Assembly (NCBI RefSeq): GCF_023051145.1
Contig: NZ_JALKFS010000005.1
Span: 2,187,733-2,251,732, forward strand
Source of the DNA: Williamsia sp. DF01-3
Lineage (GTDB): Bacteria; Actinomycetota; Actinomycetes; Mycobacteriales; Mycobacteriaceae
Length of the DNA stretch: 64,000 nt
Direction of reading: 5' to 3'
The notes under the pieces are model-generated. The model saw only the letters and a list, made by a program, of their open reading frames with translations, did not search any database and was not told where the DNA came from. Position numbers and translations under genes: made by a program. Numbering within the stretch: position 1 is the first letter of the stretch; the number at the start of each line of letters is the position of its first letter. Positions 40,877 through 49,145 of the stretch are shown in pieces.

Positions 40877-41971
40877 TCAGATGTCGATGACGCAGTCGCC
40901 GACCGGCGCGCTGATGCAGAGCTGGATGTGCTTGTCGGTTTCGCTGTCGGTCTCGCCGGTGAGGATGTTCTTCGTCAGCCCGGACTTCTTGACCGCACTG
41001 CAGGAGAAGCAGATCCCCATCCGGCAGCCGAACTCGGGTGACAGGCCGGTGTTCTCTGCCTGCTCGAGAATCGACGAGCCGTCGTTGTCGGTCTCCTTGC
41101 CGCTTCCGGCGAATTGCAGACGACCGTGCGCTGGAGCGCCGTCGTCGGCTGCCGGGGTCACCAATACGAACTGCTCGGTGTGTAGCCGTTCCTCGGCGCC
41201 ATTGGCACTGAGGTGATCGGTGACGGACTCGTGCAGTGCCGGAGGCCCGCAGAGGAACACCTCGGTGGATGCGAGATCCACATAGGAGAGGTGGTCGGCG
41301 CAGAAGTACGTGCGCGCCGAGCCTCCTGCCGACTGCTCGTCGCCGGGTCGGGTGAAGTGTGTGGTGATCGTCCAGTCGGGGCGGGCAGTGGCGATCGAAG
41401 CCAGCGCGTCGGCGTAGGGGTGATCCTGCGGACTGCGCGCATAGTGGACGAACGTGACGTCGCCCCGGTGCTTTTCGTCAACAAGTGTTCTCAACATTGA
41501 GAGCACGGGTGTAATGCCGCTCCCGCCGCTGATGAACAGCATCGAATCCGGACGTTCCGAGGGCATCGTGAATGTCCCGGTGGCCGGTTGGAGACCGAGG
41601 ACCTGGCCCGCCTGCGCGTGGTCGCGCAGGTGCTTGGAGACGAAGCCGTCGTCGTGGGCAGTCAGGGTCAGTTCGATGACGTCCTGGCGTTTCGCGCTGC
41701 TGGCCGGCGAGTAGCAACGGCTGTGCCGAACACCGTTGATCACGGTGCTGAGCTGCACGAATTGTCCGGGTTCAAAGCCTGTCCACTGACGGGTCGGCCT
41801 GAGGGTGAGGGTTACCGATCGCGGTGAGTGGCGATCGACCCGTAGTACTTCGGCCCGGAGATCACTCCAGGTGATGCGAGGGTCGAACAGTTCGAGATAG
41901 CGGTCCACAGGGTGGGGCGTCAGGGCTACTTCTAGCACCGAGCCGAGAATTCCGGAGAGTGACTTCGGCAT
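40877..41971 (-). CDS. Ferredoxin-NADP-type oxidoreductase with C-terminal 2Fe-2S domain (desaturase partner)
   Basis: 364 aa. An FAD-binding domain (HSRCYSPASSA; residues about 50-145), an NAD(P)-binding domain (FISGGSGITPVLSMLR; VFLCGPPALHES) and a plant-type 2Fe-2S domain at the C-terminus (FGCRMGICFSCSAVK and IQLCIS) form a complete NAD(P)H-to-iron-sulfur electron path. The homologue beside DesA3 in mycobacteria feeds electrons to the desaturase. ATG 41971 was chosen for the GGAAGGA site 9 bases upstream; an earlier ATG would add 18 residues across the operator at 41990-42007. Confidence 0.9.
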   Translation of the reverse strand: MPKSLSGILGSVLEVALTPHPVDRYLELFDPRITWSDLRAEVLRVDRHSPRSVTLTLRPTRQWTGFEPGQFVQLSTVINGVRHSRCYSPASSAKRQDVIELTLTAHDDGFVSKHLRDHAQAGQVLGLQPATGTFTMPSERPDSMLFISGGSGITPVLSMLRTLVDEKHRGDVTFVHYARSPQDHPYADALASIATARPDWTITTHFTRPGDEQSAGGSARTYFCADHLSYVDLASTEVFLCGPPALHESVTDHLSANGAEERLHTEQFVLVTPAADDGAPAHGRLQFAGSGKETDNDGSSILEQAENTGLSPEFGCRMGICFSCSAVKKSGLTKNILTGETDSETDKHIQLCISAPVGDCVIDI

Positions 41972-41989
41972 CCGCACTTCCTTCCGTTC

Positions 41990-42007
41990 AGTGAACAACT
42001 GTACACA
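41990..42007. promoter_or_regulatory. Dyad resembling FabR/DesT-type operators before the desaturase operon
   Basis: AGTGAACAACTGTACACA has imperfect 8-bp inverted arms (AGTGAACA against TGTGTACA, 6 of 8 matching) around AC. The AGTGAACA/TGTnCACT style recalls sites of TetR repressors of desaturase genes. A TetR gene faces it at 42142. Confidence 0.4.
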
Positions 42008-42141
42008 AACAGTGTCGCATCCCATGGGTCTGCGAAGTCAAGGGTTCTCGGTGTAACCGCCATCACCTTCTCAGGGTCTTTCGCAGCGTGGGCCGGACGC
42101 GGTACCCGAATCGGCCGGTGCACGGACGTACACTGACCTGC

Positions 42142-43026
42142 GTGTCGCGGAGTTCGAAACACCACAGTTCGAGTAGCCGAAGTGCTGCACGTCGTGACTC
42201 GGCCTCCACCGAACGCATTGCCGACGCGACGCGGACGCGTGCCGAACAGAAGAGCCGCACTCGACAGGCATTGCTCGATCAGACCCTGGAGTTGGTGGGA
42301 GAACGCAGCTTCTCCTCGATCAGCCTGCGTGAGGTCACCAAACGTGCGGGCATCGTTCCGACTGCGTTCTATCGCCACTTCGCGTCGATGGAAGAGGTCG
42401 GTGTCACGCTCGTCGAAGACGCCATGCGGACCTTGCGCAGGATGTTGCGAGAAGGACGTCGTGACCTTGCAGCGCGAGCGGCGGTGCCGACGGCGAAGGA
42501 GTCGCTGGCGGTGCTGGTCCGGCAGGCGCACGCCAACGAAGCACAGTTCCGGTTTCTGGTTCGCGAACAATACGGCGGTATCAGTGAGGTCCGCCGCGCC
42601 ATCGACACCGAGCTCAAGTTGTTCTCGCGCGAGCTCGCCATCGATCTCTCGCGCATCCCGGAGCTGTCCGAGTGGCCCGCCGACGATCTCGAGCTCGCCG
42701 GCGACCTGATCGTGACGGTGATGCTGCACGCGGTAGCCGAATTGGTCGAACTCGATCGCCGCAACACCCAAGAAGAGGCCGATCTCATCGAGCGGACCGA
42801 GAAGCAGATCGTGATGATCTTCTTGGGGATGGGGAGTTGGCGGCCCGCGGAAACGGAGCGGAGCGGACCTCGACCAGAGACCGAGACGGAGCGGAGCGGA
42901 TCTCGACCATTGGCGGAGACGGAGCGGAGCGGAGCTCGACCGTCGGCGGAGACGGAGCGGAGCGGAGCTCGACCGTTGGCAGAGACAGAGACGGACCGAG
43001 ACGAACCAGCGACTGCTGATTCGTAG
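42142..43026 (+). CDS. TetR family regulator with repetitive C-terminal tail
   Basis: 294 aa from GTG 42142. The HTH is at residues about 35-80 (ERSFSSISLREVTKRAGIVP followed by TAFYRHFASMEEVG), of the FabR/DesT-like type, and the middle part contains REQYGGISEVRRAID. It is divergent from the desaturase operon and is its probable regulator. After the normal end of a TetR protein (about residue 235) a 60-residue low-complexity tail consists of four copies of an 11-residue unit like ETERSGARPSA, encoded by a 33-bp tandem repeat. No good ribosome-binding site precedes the GTG, so the start is uncertain. Confidence 0.82.
   Translation: MSRSSKHHSSSSRSAARRDSASTERIADATRTRAEQKSRTRQALLDQTLELVGERSFSSISLREVTKRAGIVPTAFYRHFASMEEVGVTLVEDAMRTLRRMLREGRRDLAARAAVPTAKESLAVLVRQAHANEAQFRFLVREQYGGISEVRRAIDTELKLFSRELAIDLSRIPELSEWPADDLELAGDLIVTVMLHAVAELVELDRRNTQEEADLIERTEKQIVMIFLGMGSWRPAETERSGPRPETETERSGSRPLAETERSGARPSAETERSGARPLAETETDRDEPATADS
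42850..42981 (+). repeat. Four tandem 33-bp repeats inside the TetR gene
   Basis: Units begin at 42850, 42883, 42916 and 42949, each close to GAGACGGAGCGGAGCGGAGC followed by TCGACC and a variable end; a partial fifth starts at 42982. Units 3 and 4 are nearly identical. The period of 33 keeps the reading frame, adding 11 residues per copy. Confidence 0.85.
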
Positions 43027-43165
43027 CAGCGGACCGTTACCAGCGCCTACCCCAGCCATATGTGGCACGTTCGGACCACAATCCTGTTTTTTGGCCACGA
43101 CGCCGAACTAGGATGATGGTTTTCAGTGGTCGCGGGGGATCGCACCTGGTAATCGGAGGCGAACA

Positions 43166-44695
43166 ATGACCGAGGGCACTCGGACAGGAACACAGTTCGG
43201 GGTCTACCGGCTTGACGCAATGATTGGTCGGGGCGGAATGGGCGAGGTCTATCGGGCCTACGACACGGTGAAAGACCGTACGGTCGCGGTGAAGCTCCTC
43301 AATCCCGAACTCGCTCAAGACCCGACGTATCAGGAGAGATTTCGGCGCGAGTCGCACGCTGCTGCCCGGCTGCAGGAGCCACATGTTGTCCCTATCCACG
43401 ACTGGGGCGAGATCGACGGGGTTCTGTACATCGATATGAGATTGGTCGCCGGCGCCGACCTACGTGCCGTGCTTCGTAGCGGCGGCGCGATGAATCCTTC
43501 CCGTGCAGTTTCGATCGTCGAGCAGGTGGCCGGCGCACTTGACGCCGCGCACGCCGATGGGCTGATCCATCGCGACATCAAACCCGAGAACATTTTGCTG
43601 GATGAGAACGACTTTGCCTATCTTGTGGACTTCGGCATCGCGCATTCCGGCGACGACTCCCAATTGACGGTTGCGGGGCTGGCAATCGGGTCCTATCGCT
43701 ATATGGCGCCCGAACGCTTCGACAACGATCTGGTCACTCCTGCGGCCGACGTGTACTCCTTGACTTGTGTTTTGTACGAATGCTTGACGGGATCAACTCC
43801 CTATCAGGCGGACACACTGACTTCCGCAGTCAAAGCCCACGTGATGAGTGCTCCGCCGTTGCCGAGTCGGCAGAACCCAGGGATCCCCGTTGGATTCGAT
43901 CAGGTGATAGCGCAAGGTCTTGCGAAGTCACCCGAGCACCGATTCGGCAGTGCGGGCCTGTTGGCCAACGCGGCTCGGGAAGCACTTACGAAATCGCATC
44001 CGACAAAGGGTTACACCGTGGCGGATGGACCAATTGGTCCGGGCTTCGGAAGCGGTGCCGGCTACGCCGGCGTCGGTACGAACCAGGGTTTCGGCGCAGC
44101 ATTCAATCCGACCATGCAGAGCGGGCCGATGTCCCCGGGGCCGGGCTACCAGCCTGCAGCATCAGCCGGCTACTACGCGAATCCGGGATTCGCCGGCGCG
44201 GGGCCAGGCGCCGGAATGCAACCGGCCTCGCAGTCGAAGGCATTCATCGGGCTTTTGCTGGGGCTCATTGTTCTTGCCCTCATTGGTCTCGCAGCGTTGC
44301 TCGTATGGTTTGTGCGCAGCCAGGACGAGTCCGGTGCCGACGCGGACGTAGCGGTGAGTACGTTCACCGAAACTCAAGCGCCGGCAAGTCAACAAGCGCC
44401 GCAGATTGCCGCGCCTGCCGGTCGTGGCGTCCCGCCGGCGGGCTCCACACTGTGTCCGCCAATTTATGGCCCGCTCGGCGTCTTCACCGGTTCGGCGATC
44501 GGGTCACCCGTGACCAGTTGCGCGTTCGCCGAAGAGGTTCGAGCCGGGTACGTCAGGGGTGGATCACCCGGTGAAGCCCGGCCGGTGGTGGCTACCAGCC
44601 CGATCACCGGGCAGACGTACACGATGAACTGCGTGCCGACCGCGACTGCAACCACGTGCACGGGCGGAGAAAATGCCGTTGTCCATCTCTACTGA
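43166..44695 (+). CDS. Transmembrane serine/threonine protein kinase (PknE/PknF-like)
   Basis: 509 aa. The kinase domain covers residues about 12-275: glycine loop IGRGGMGEVY, Lys43 in VAVKLL, HRDIKPEN with catalytic Asp137, DFG at 155-157 and APERF. A Gly/Pro/Ala-rich juxtamembrane linker (290-355) leads to one membrane segment (FIGLLLGLIVLALIGLAALL, about 358-378) and an extracellular domain with four cysteines in pairs. That layout is of a sensor kinase monitoring the envelope. GGAGG lies 8 bases before the ATG. The gene overlaps the next by 23 bases. Confidence 0.92.
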   Translation: MTEGTRTGTQFGVYRLDAMIGRGGMGEVYRAYDTVKDRTVAVKLLNPELAQDPTYQERFRRESHAAARLQEPHVVPIHDWGEIDGVLYIDMRLVAGADLRAVLRSGGAMNPSRAVSIVEQVAGALDAAHADGLIHRDIKPENILLDENDFAYLVDFGIAHSGDDSQLTVAGLAIGSYRYMAPERFDNDLVTPAADVYSLTCVLYECLTGSTPYQADTLTSAVKAHVMSAPPLPSRQNPGIPVGFDQVIAQGLAKSPEHRFGSAGLLANAAREALTKSHPTKGYTVADGPIGPGFGSGAGYAGVGTNQGFGAAFNPTMQSGPMSPGPGYQPAASAGYYANPGFAGAGPGAGMQPASQSKAFIGLLLGLIVLALIGLAALLVWFVRSQDESGADADVAVSTFTETQAPASQQAPQIAAPAGRGVPPAGSTLCPPIYGPLGVFTGSAIGSPVTSCAFAEEVRAGYVRGGSPGEARPVVATSPITGQTYTMNCVPTATATTCTGGENAVVHLY

Positions 44696-45621
44696 CCGAT
44701 TCCGCGCGGTCGCCGCAGTGTCGGTGATGCTGTGTGCGGCACTGTGGGTCACGGGGTGCGCGAACCCCGGATCATCGACGCCTCGAACCTCCGTCACCAC
44801 GGTGACCGTCACGCCGAGTGGCGCATCAGTTCCCGCTACCGGGTCGCCCCCCGCGAACCCGGACGCATCACCAGCCGTCGCGAACGGGGTATCGCCATCT
44901 TTGGCGAAGGCACTGACGGCGGTTCTGTCCCAGCAACCGGGGTCTGTCGGTGTCGCGATCGGACCAGTGGGCGGCGACCTGCCGGCTCAGGCGTTCGGCA
45001 ACCTCGACACCGATGTCGCCTGGTCCACGATCAAGGTGCCACTTGCCCTTGCCGCCCAGCGGGCCGGTGGACGAATGGCGTTGTCGGCCATCACGGAGGC
45101 GATCGTGAACTCCGACAACGCGGCTGCCGAGCAACTGTGGTCGATGCTCGGAACGCCGGCGCAGGCCGCGGCGGCAGTTCAACGGGTGTTGGCCGAATCC
45201 GGAGACACCAAGACGGGTGGTCGAGTCGCAACGCGTGCGCTCGGGATTCACCGCATTCGGCCAAACCGAGTGGAGTCTCGTCGATACAGCCGATTTCGCG
45301 TCGCAGCTGCCTTGCCAGTCGGACAGCAAGAATGTCCTCACGTTGATGCGGGAAGTCGCAGGTAACCAACAGTGGGGAATGCACATGGTTGAGGGCGCTG
45401 CCGTCAAGGGCGGATGGGGGCCGGGTGTCGGCAGTGGTTACCTCGTACGGCAGCTTGCGATCGTGCCGACAGCCACCGGCGACGTTGCGATCGCGATGGC
45501 CACCACTGCCGATTCCGGCACTTTCGAGGCCGGAACGGCGATCCTCGATACTGTCAGCGCATGGCTGACCACTCGTCTCGACCAACTTCCCGCCGGCGTA
45601 TGCGATCAGGCCGTCCAATAG
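44673..45621 (+). pseudogene. Serine hydrolase (class A beta-lactamase-like) lipoprotein, split by a single-base frameshift
   Basis: A lipoprotein signal with lipobox VTGC is followed by a Ser/Thr/Pro linker. WSTIKVPLALAAQ contains the SxxK motif of penicillin-recognising hydrolases, and AIVNSDNAAAEQLW carries the SDN motif; both are the hallmark of class A beta-lactamase-like proteins. The first frame loses sense after AESGDTKT; the second frame continues with ESQRVRSGFTAFGQTEWSL and AVKGGWGPG (KxG-like) to 45621. Removing one G at 45215-45217 joins them into 315 aa. The overlaps with the kinase (23 bases) and the next gene (22 bases) suggest an operon. Confidence 0.78.
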
Positions 45622-46337
45622 CGCGAATTGCCTGTGCCTTGACCAGCTCCGCTCTGGTGCTCGCGGTCGCTGTGGGGTGTGGCAGCGACGAACCGTCCGA
45701 TCCCGGGAACCAGAGGTCTGTGACGGTTGTCGGCAACGGCGAGGTGAAGGGCGCTCCGGATACCCTGCGTGCCGATCTCGGGGTGGAAGCAACGGGCGAC
45801 GACGTGTCCGGTGCCATCAACGCGGCGAACGCGAGCATTCAGGCACTGACCGACGCGGTGGTCGACGCCGGTGTACCGCGGGAGGACGTGCAGACCCAGC
45901 AGGTCACTCTCACCCCGGACTACTCGACTCCCTCTCCAGGGGGCTCCAGTGCGATCACGGGCTACCGTGCCACCAACTCTCTTCGAGTCGAGATCCATGA
46001 TCTGGCAAAAGCTTCCGATGTGCTGACGGCAGCGGTCAATGCCGGGGGCGATGCCACCAGGATCAGCAACGTGTCGTTTGTGATCGACGACGACTCAGAG
46101 CTCGTGACCAACGCGAGAGAGCAGGCGTTCAACGACGCGCGAGAACGCGCGCAACAGTATGCCGGCCTGTCCGGAGACGAGCTGGGCAAGGTGTTGACCA
46201 TCGATGAAACCACAAGTGGCCAAGAGGTTTCGGCGTCCGATCAGATGCGGTCGGCGATGGTCGACACTGCAGTGCCGCTGGAACCCGGACAGCAGACAGT
46301 CAGCTTCACCGTCACGGTGAAGTGGCAACTGAAATAG
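45600..46337 (+). CDS. SIMPL-domain (DUF541) lipoprotein
   Basis: 245 aa. The signal ends in a lipobox VAVGC. The rest is a SIMPL domain: VTVVGNGEVKGAPDTLRADL at the start, GYRATNSLRVEIHDL in the middle, and the final strand QTVSFTVTVKWQL. SIMPL proteins are envelope-associated and linked to oxidative or kinase signalling in some bacteria; the biochemical role is not known. ATG 45600 lies in the end of the hydrolase gene. It is the third gene of the kinase unit and is convergent with the carotenoid oxygenase gene. Confidence 0.85.
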   Translation: MRSGRPIARIACALTSSALVLAVAVGCGSDEPSDPGNQRSVTVVGNGEVKGAPDTLRADLGVEATGDDVSGAINAANASIQALTDAVVDAGVPREDVQTQQVTLTPDYSTPSPGGSSAITGYRATNSLRVEIHDLAKASDVLTAAVNAGGDATRISNVSFVIDDDSELVTNAREQAFNDARERAQQYAGLSGDELGKVLTIDETTSGQEVSASDQMRSAMVDTAVPLEPGQQTVSFTVTVKWQLK

Positions 46338-46356
46338 CCGGTACCCCTGCGATGTC

Positions 46357-47766
46357 CTATCTGGGCGAGCCCGGAACCCAGCATCCGTGCAGGCCCGCGG
46401 GTACGCGGATGGGAAGGTCGATGGTGCAGAGCGGGCCGGTCTCCGGACTGTCTTCGGGGAAGATGTAGAAGGCAGACAACATCGTTTTGATGTCGGTACC
46501 GATGGTCCCCCAGTAGTTGTTGGTGTCGCCGGACATGAAGATCGGTTCACCGACGCTGACCGATCCGGAGTCCCAGAACGTCTGGCCACCCGACGTCAGG
46601 TTGTCGAAGAACACGGTGTTGACGCCGTCTTGCGCACCGGGCATGTGTCCGGCGGTGGCGATGGCATCGTGTGGCCGGGTCAACAAACGGTCGTCGACCC
46701 TGGGGAACTCGACATCGGAGTCGCTCAAGATGGTGTGCGTGCACCGCCCGTTGGACGGGTCGAGCACCGTGCGCGTGATGTTGCCGACGGATGGATCGTC
46801 CGAGATGCCAAGGGCTTCCGGCTGATTCCACCAGACGTAGTCGATGACCACCTCTCCGGTGGGGGTGTCGTAGGCGTTTGCGAAATGCCACACCCAGAAT
46901 GCCTCAGTTTCGATCCATCTCACCGCCGAACCGTCCCGGGGGACGAGCGCTATCCGGGTGCCGAGTTCGGGTTGCCATTCCAGTGGCGACCCTCCGGTGG
47001 CGAATGCCCCGAAGATGTCGAACTTCAGCGGACAGACGAAGATGACCGCGTACTTCTCGGTCAATGCCATGTCGTGAATCATCATTGGTGCGTTCACGCC
47101 GTCGATCGCTGTGGGCGGACGGGTGCATTTCCCGTCTGCGGACACCACCGACCAGGTGAGGTAGGGGGCCTCGAACGCATAGTTGAACAGGACCATCTCG
47201 CCATTGGACGGATCGATCTTCGGATGCGCGGTGCTCCCGACAAGTATTGCGCCATCACATGTCTCGCGGCCGATCGTGCTGAGGTCGGCAGGGTCAAGTG
47301 CATACGGTGGAGCGGTCTCGGCCATGGCCAGCAATCGACCCGCATGTTTGACGACATTGATGTCGGGAAGATCGCGCCCGGTGTTCGCCACGCCCGGACC
47401 GAGGTCGTCGGCAGAGGGGGAATACGGGTCGAAGATTCCCGACCACAGGGCATGGCCGGCCTTCTCCTCGGCGATCACCGCCGGGGTTCGGACGAAGCGG
47501 TTCCGGTATCCCGCTGTGATGCCGTCGAAGTCGACCTGATGAACCATCGCGTCGCCGTCAAGCGGGTACTTGTAACTCCCGATCGGATCGAAGCGAGGGT
47601 TGGGCCCGTTGCGGAGATAGCTCCCGACCAGGTCCGTGGGGAGCTCACCGGTGATCGCGAGACCGGTGACGTCGACTTCTTGTCGCTGCGGGGCAAACAC
47701 CCCAGACAGGTAAGGGTGGTTCGCCATGTCGACCACTGCGGGCCGGGGAACGTGGGGTGAGGTCAT
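46357..47766 (-). CDS. Carotenoid cleavage oxygenase (RPE65 family)
   Basis: 469 aa seven-bladed propeller enzyme using non-haem iron held by four histidines. These appear in STAHPKIDP, MMIHDMALTEKY, VWHFANAYD and near the end GLHGCWVPG. SYLRNGPNPRFDP and PLDGDAMVHQVDFD are also family motifs. It would split a carotenoid or stilbene-type double bond with O2. The ATG overlaps the stop of the preceding small gene by 4 nt, so it is expressed with that gene and perhaps with ohr. Confidence 0.9.
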   Translation of the reverse strand: MTSPHVPRPAVVDMANHPYLSGVFAPQRQEVDVTGLAITGELPTDLVGSYLRNGPNPRFDPIGSYKYPLDGDAMVHQVDFDGITAGYRNRFVRTPAVIAEEKAGHALWSGIFDPYSPSADDLGPGVANTGRDLPDINVVKHAGRLLAMAETAPPYALDPADLSTIGRETCDGAILVGSTAHPKIDPSNGEMVLFNYAFEAPYLTWSVVSADGKCTRPPTAIDGVNAPMMIHDMALTEKYAVIFVCPLKFDIFGAFATGGSPLEWQPELGTRIALVPRDGSAVRWIETEAFWVWHFANAYDTPTGEVVIDYVWWNQPEALGISDDPSVGNITRTVLDPSNGRCTHTILSDSDVEFPRVDDRLLTRPHDAIATAGHMPGAQDGVNTVFFDNLTSGGQTFWDSGSVSVGEPIFMSGDTNNYWGTIGTDIKTMLSAFYIFPEDSPETGPLCTIDLPIRVPAGLHGCWVPGSPR

Positions 47767-48071
47767 TGCATCGGCCGCTGGGTGCTGTCACGGGCGGCGG
47801 CGAGACCGGCGAGTAGTGCGTCGACCTTCTCGCGATTCGCCACCGGTGTCATCAAGCCGACAAAGGGAGGGCGGTCGAACGTCAACGTGACCTGGATGAG
47901 CTGTTCTCGGTCGCCGCCGAACAGCTTCTTGCGGCGATCGATTTCTTTGACATCAGCGGAGACGAAGGACGCCGCCGGGAGCCGCGTCTTAGACGTGCCT
48001 CCGCGAAGCTTCTCGAACCATTCGCCGTCGAGCACAACGGTTTCGTTGGACAGGCCATGAATCTCGATCAT
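47763..48071 (-). CDS. Conserved-looking hypothetical protein coupled to the carotenoid oxygenase
   Basis: 102 aa with alternating short strands and a C-terminal helix, suggestive of a small PH-like or similar beta domain; no motif that I can name. GTSKTRLPAASFVSADVKEI and FDRPPFVGLMTPV are the most distinctive parts. It overlaps the oxygenase start and an upstream 39-codon frame by 4 nt each. Function unknown; the context suggests a partner of the oxygenase. Confidence 0.65.
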   Translation of the reverse strand: MIEIHGLSNETVVLDGEWFEKLRGGTSKTRLPAASFVSADVKEIDRRKKLFGGDREQLIQVTLTFDRPPFVGLMTPVANREKVDALLAGLAAARDSTQRPMQ

Positions 48072-48187
48072 CGGTCGCCTTCCTGCAGCCCGGTCGATGG
48101 GCGCAGAACCGATGGGTCGAACACCACGACGGCCGCGCCGCGTGAATTGTAATACGCGGACACGGCCGTTCGGGGGTTATCGATCAT
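48068..48187 (-). CDS. Possible 39-aa small protein
   Basis: Starts at ATG 48187, 14 bases after the ohr stop, and ends in an ATGA overlap with the next gene. The product begins MIDNPRTAVSAYYNSRGAA. The overlap and third-position GC favour coding, but there is no clear ribosome-binding site and it may only be an intergenic stretch between ohr and the next gene. Confidence 0.3.
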   Translation of the reverse strand: MIDNPRTAVSAYYNSRGAAVVVFDPSVLRPSTGLQEGDR

Positions 48188-48201
48188 GCACTGAGCACGC
48201 T

Positions 48202-48624
48202 TCAGTCGTCGGTCACAACCAGGTTCACGTCGATGTTTCCGCGGGTGGCGTTGGAGTAGGGGCACACTTCGTGAGCCTTCTCGGTCAGTTTCTGTGCGGT
48301 GTCGTGGTCGACGTTCGGCAGCGTCACCTCTAGTTCGACCGCGAGCCCGAAGCCGCCGTTGTCGAGGCTGCCGATGGAGACGCGTGCGCCCACGGCCGAA
48401 TCGGACACATCCGCTTTCTCCTGGCCGGCCACCAACCGCAGGGCGGAGTGGAAGCATGCGGCGTATCCGGCTGCGAACAGCTGCTCGGGGTTGGTGCCGA
48501 CGCCGTTGCCGCCCATTTCCTTGGGGATCGAGAGTTCGAGGTCCACTTTGCCGTCAGAAGTGCGGGCGCGGCCATCGCGACCTTCTCCGGTGGCGAGTGC
48601 CTCCGCGGTGTAAATAGCTTTCAT
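48202..48624 (-). CDS. ohr: Organic hydroperoxide resistance protein Ohr (OsmC family)
   Basis: 140 aa. Both redox cysteines are present: Cys57 in YAACFHSAL and Cys121 in VCPYSNATRGN. Ohr is a lipoyl-dependent thiol peroxidase that detoxifies fatty-acid and other organic hydroperoxides. GGNGVGTNPEQLFAAGYAAC is a family signature. ATG 48624 overlaps the ohrR stop by one base; a GTG three bases earlier is an alternative. Confidence 0.95.
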   Translation of the reverse strand: MKAIYTAEALATGEGRDGRARTSDGKVDLELSIPKEMGGNGVGTNPEQLFAAGYAACFHSALRLVAGQEKADVSDSAVGARVSIGSLDNGGFGLAVELEVTLPNVDHDTAQKLTEKAHEVCPYSNATRGNIDVNLVVTDD

Positions 48625-49100
48625 CACAATGCCTTTCGTTGTCGGTTCTTCTCATCGCCGGCTTGAGCGGCGCCAGCCTGTCGTAACGCGGCGGTCAGCA
48701 ACTGGGCCGCGTCACGCAAGTTCGTCAGTTCGAGCTCTGTCAGATCGGTTGCCGCGAAGAGATTTTCAGGTATGCACTCTGCGCGGCGTTCGAGGTCACG
48801 GCCCTTGTCGGTCAACGTGATCTCCACCGATCGCTCATCGGCGGGAGTCCGTTGACGCACCAAGAGGCCGGCCGACTCAAGGCGTTTGAGCAACGGGGAA
48901 AGGGTTCCCGAATCCAGCTGAAGCCGTTCACCGAGCCGTCGGACCGTGATGGGTTCGTCCTCCCACAGAACCAGGAGAACCAGGTATTGGGGGTAGGTCA
49001 GACCGAGTTCGTCCAGAATCGGCCGGTAGGCGGCCGTTGTTGCCCGCGACGCCGAGTACAGCGCGAAGCAGAGTTGCTGATCAAGCCGAAGTGCGGACAT
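48624..49100 (-). CDS. ohrR: OhrR, MarR-family organic-peroxide sensor/repressor
   Basis: 158 aa winged-helix MarR protein. The peroxide-sensing Cys11 is in DQQLCFALYSASR, the position used by OhrR. The wing and recognition helix (VRRLGERLQLDSGTLSPLLK; ERSVEITLTDKG) are intact. Oxidation of Cys11 releases the repressor and induces ohr. A perfect OhrR-type palindrome (49117-49129) lies 17 bases upstream of the start. Confidence 0.93.
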   Translation of the reverse strand: MSALRLDQQLCFALYSASRATTAAYRPILDELGLTYPQYLVLLVLWEDEPITVRRLGERLQLDSGTLSPLLKRLESAGLLVRQRTPADERSVEITLTDKGRDLERRAECIPENLFAATDLTELELTNLRDAAQLLTAALRQAGAAQAGDEKNRQRKAL

Positions 49101-49116
49101 GCCAAAATGGTAGACA

Positions 49117-49129
49117 ACAATTTAATTGT
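49117..49129. promoter_or_regulatory. OhrR operator
   Basis: ACAATTTAATTGT is a perfect dyad (ACAATT/AATTGT around one T), the core of known OhrR boxes, and it is the most AT-rich spot of the promoter region before ohrR-ohr. Confidence 0.75.
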
Positions 49130-49145
49130 GCACAACCAAACAGCG

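Noticed and set aside
42850-42981. CRISPR-like array
   Set aside because: The 33-bp units are directly adjacent with no unique spacers and are in frame with the TetR gene.
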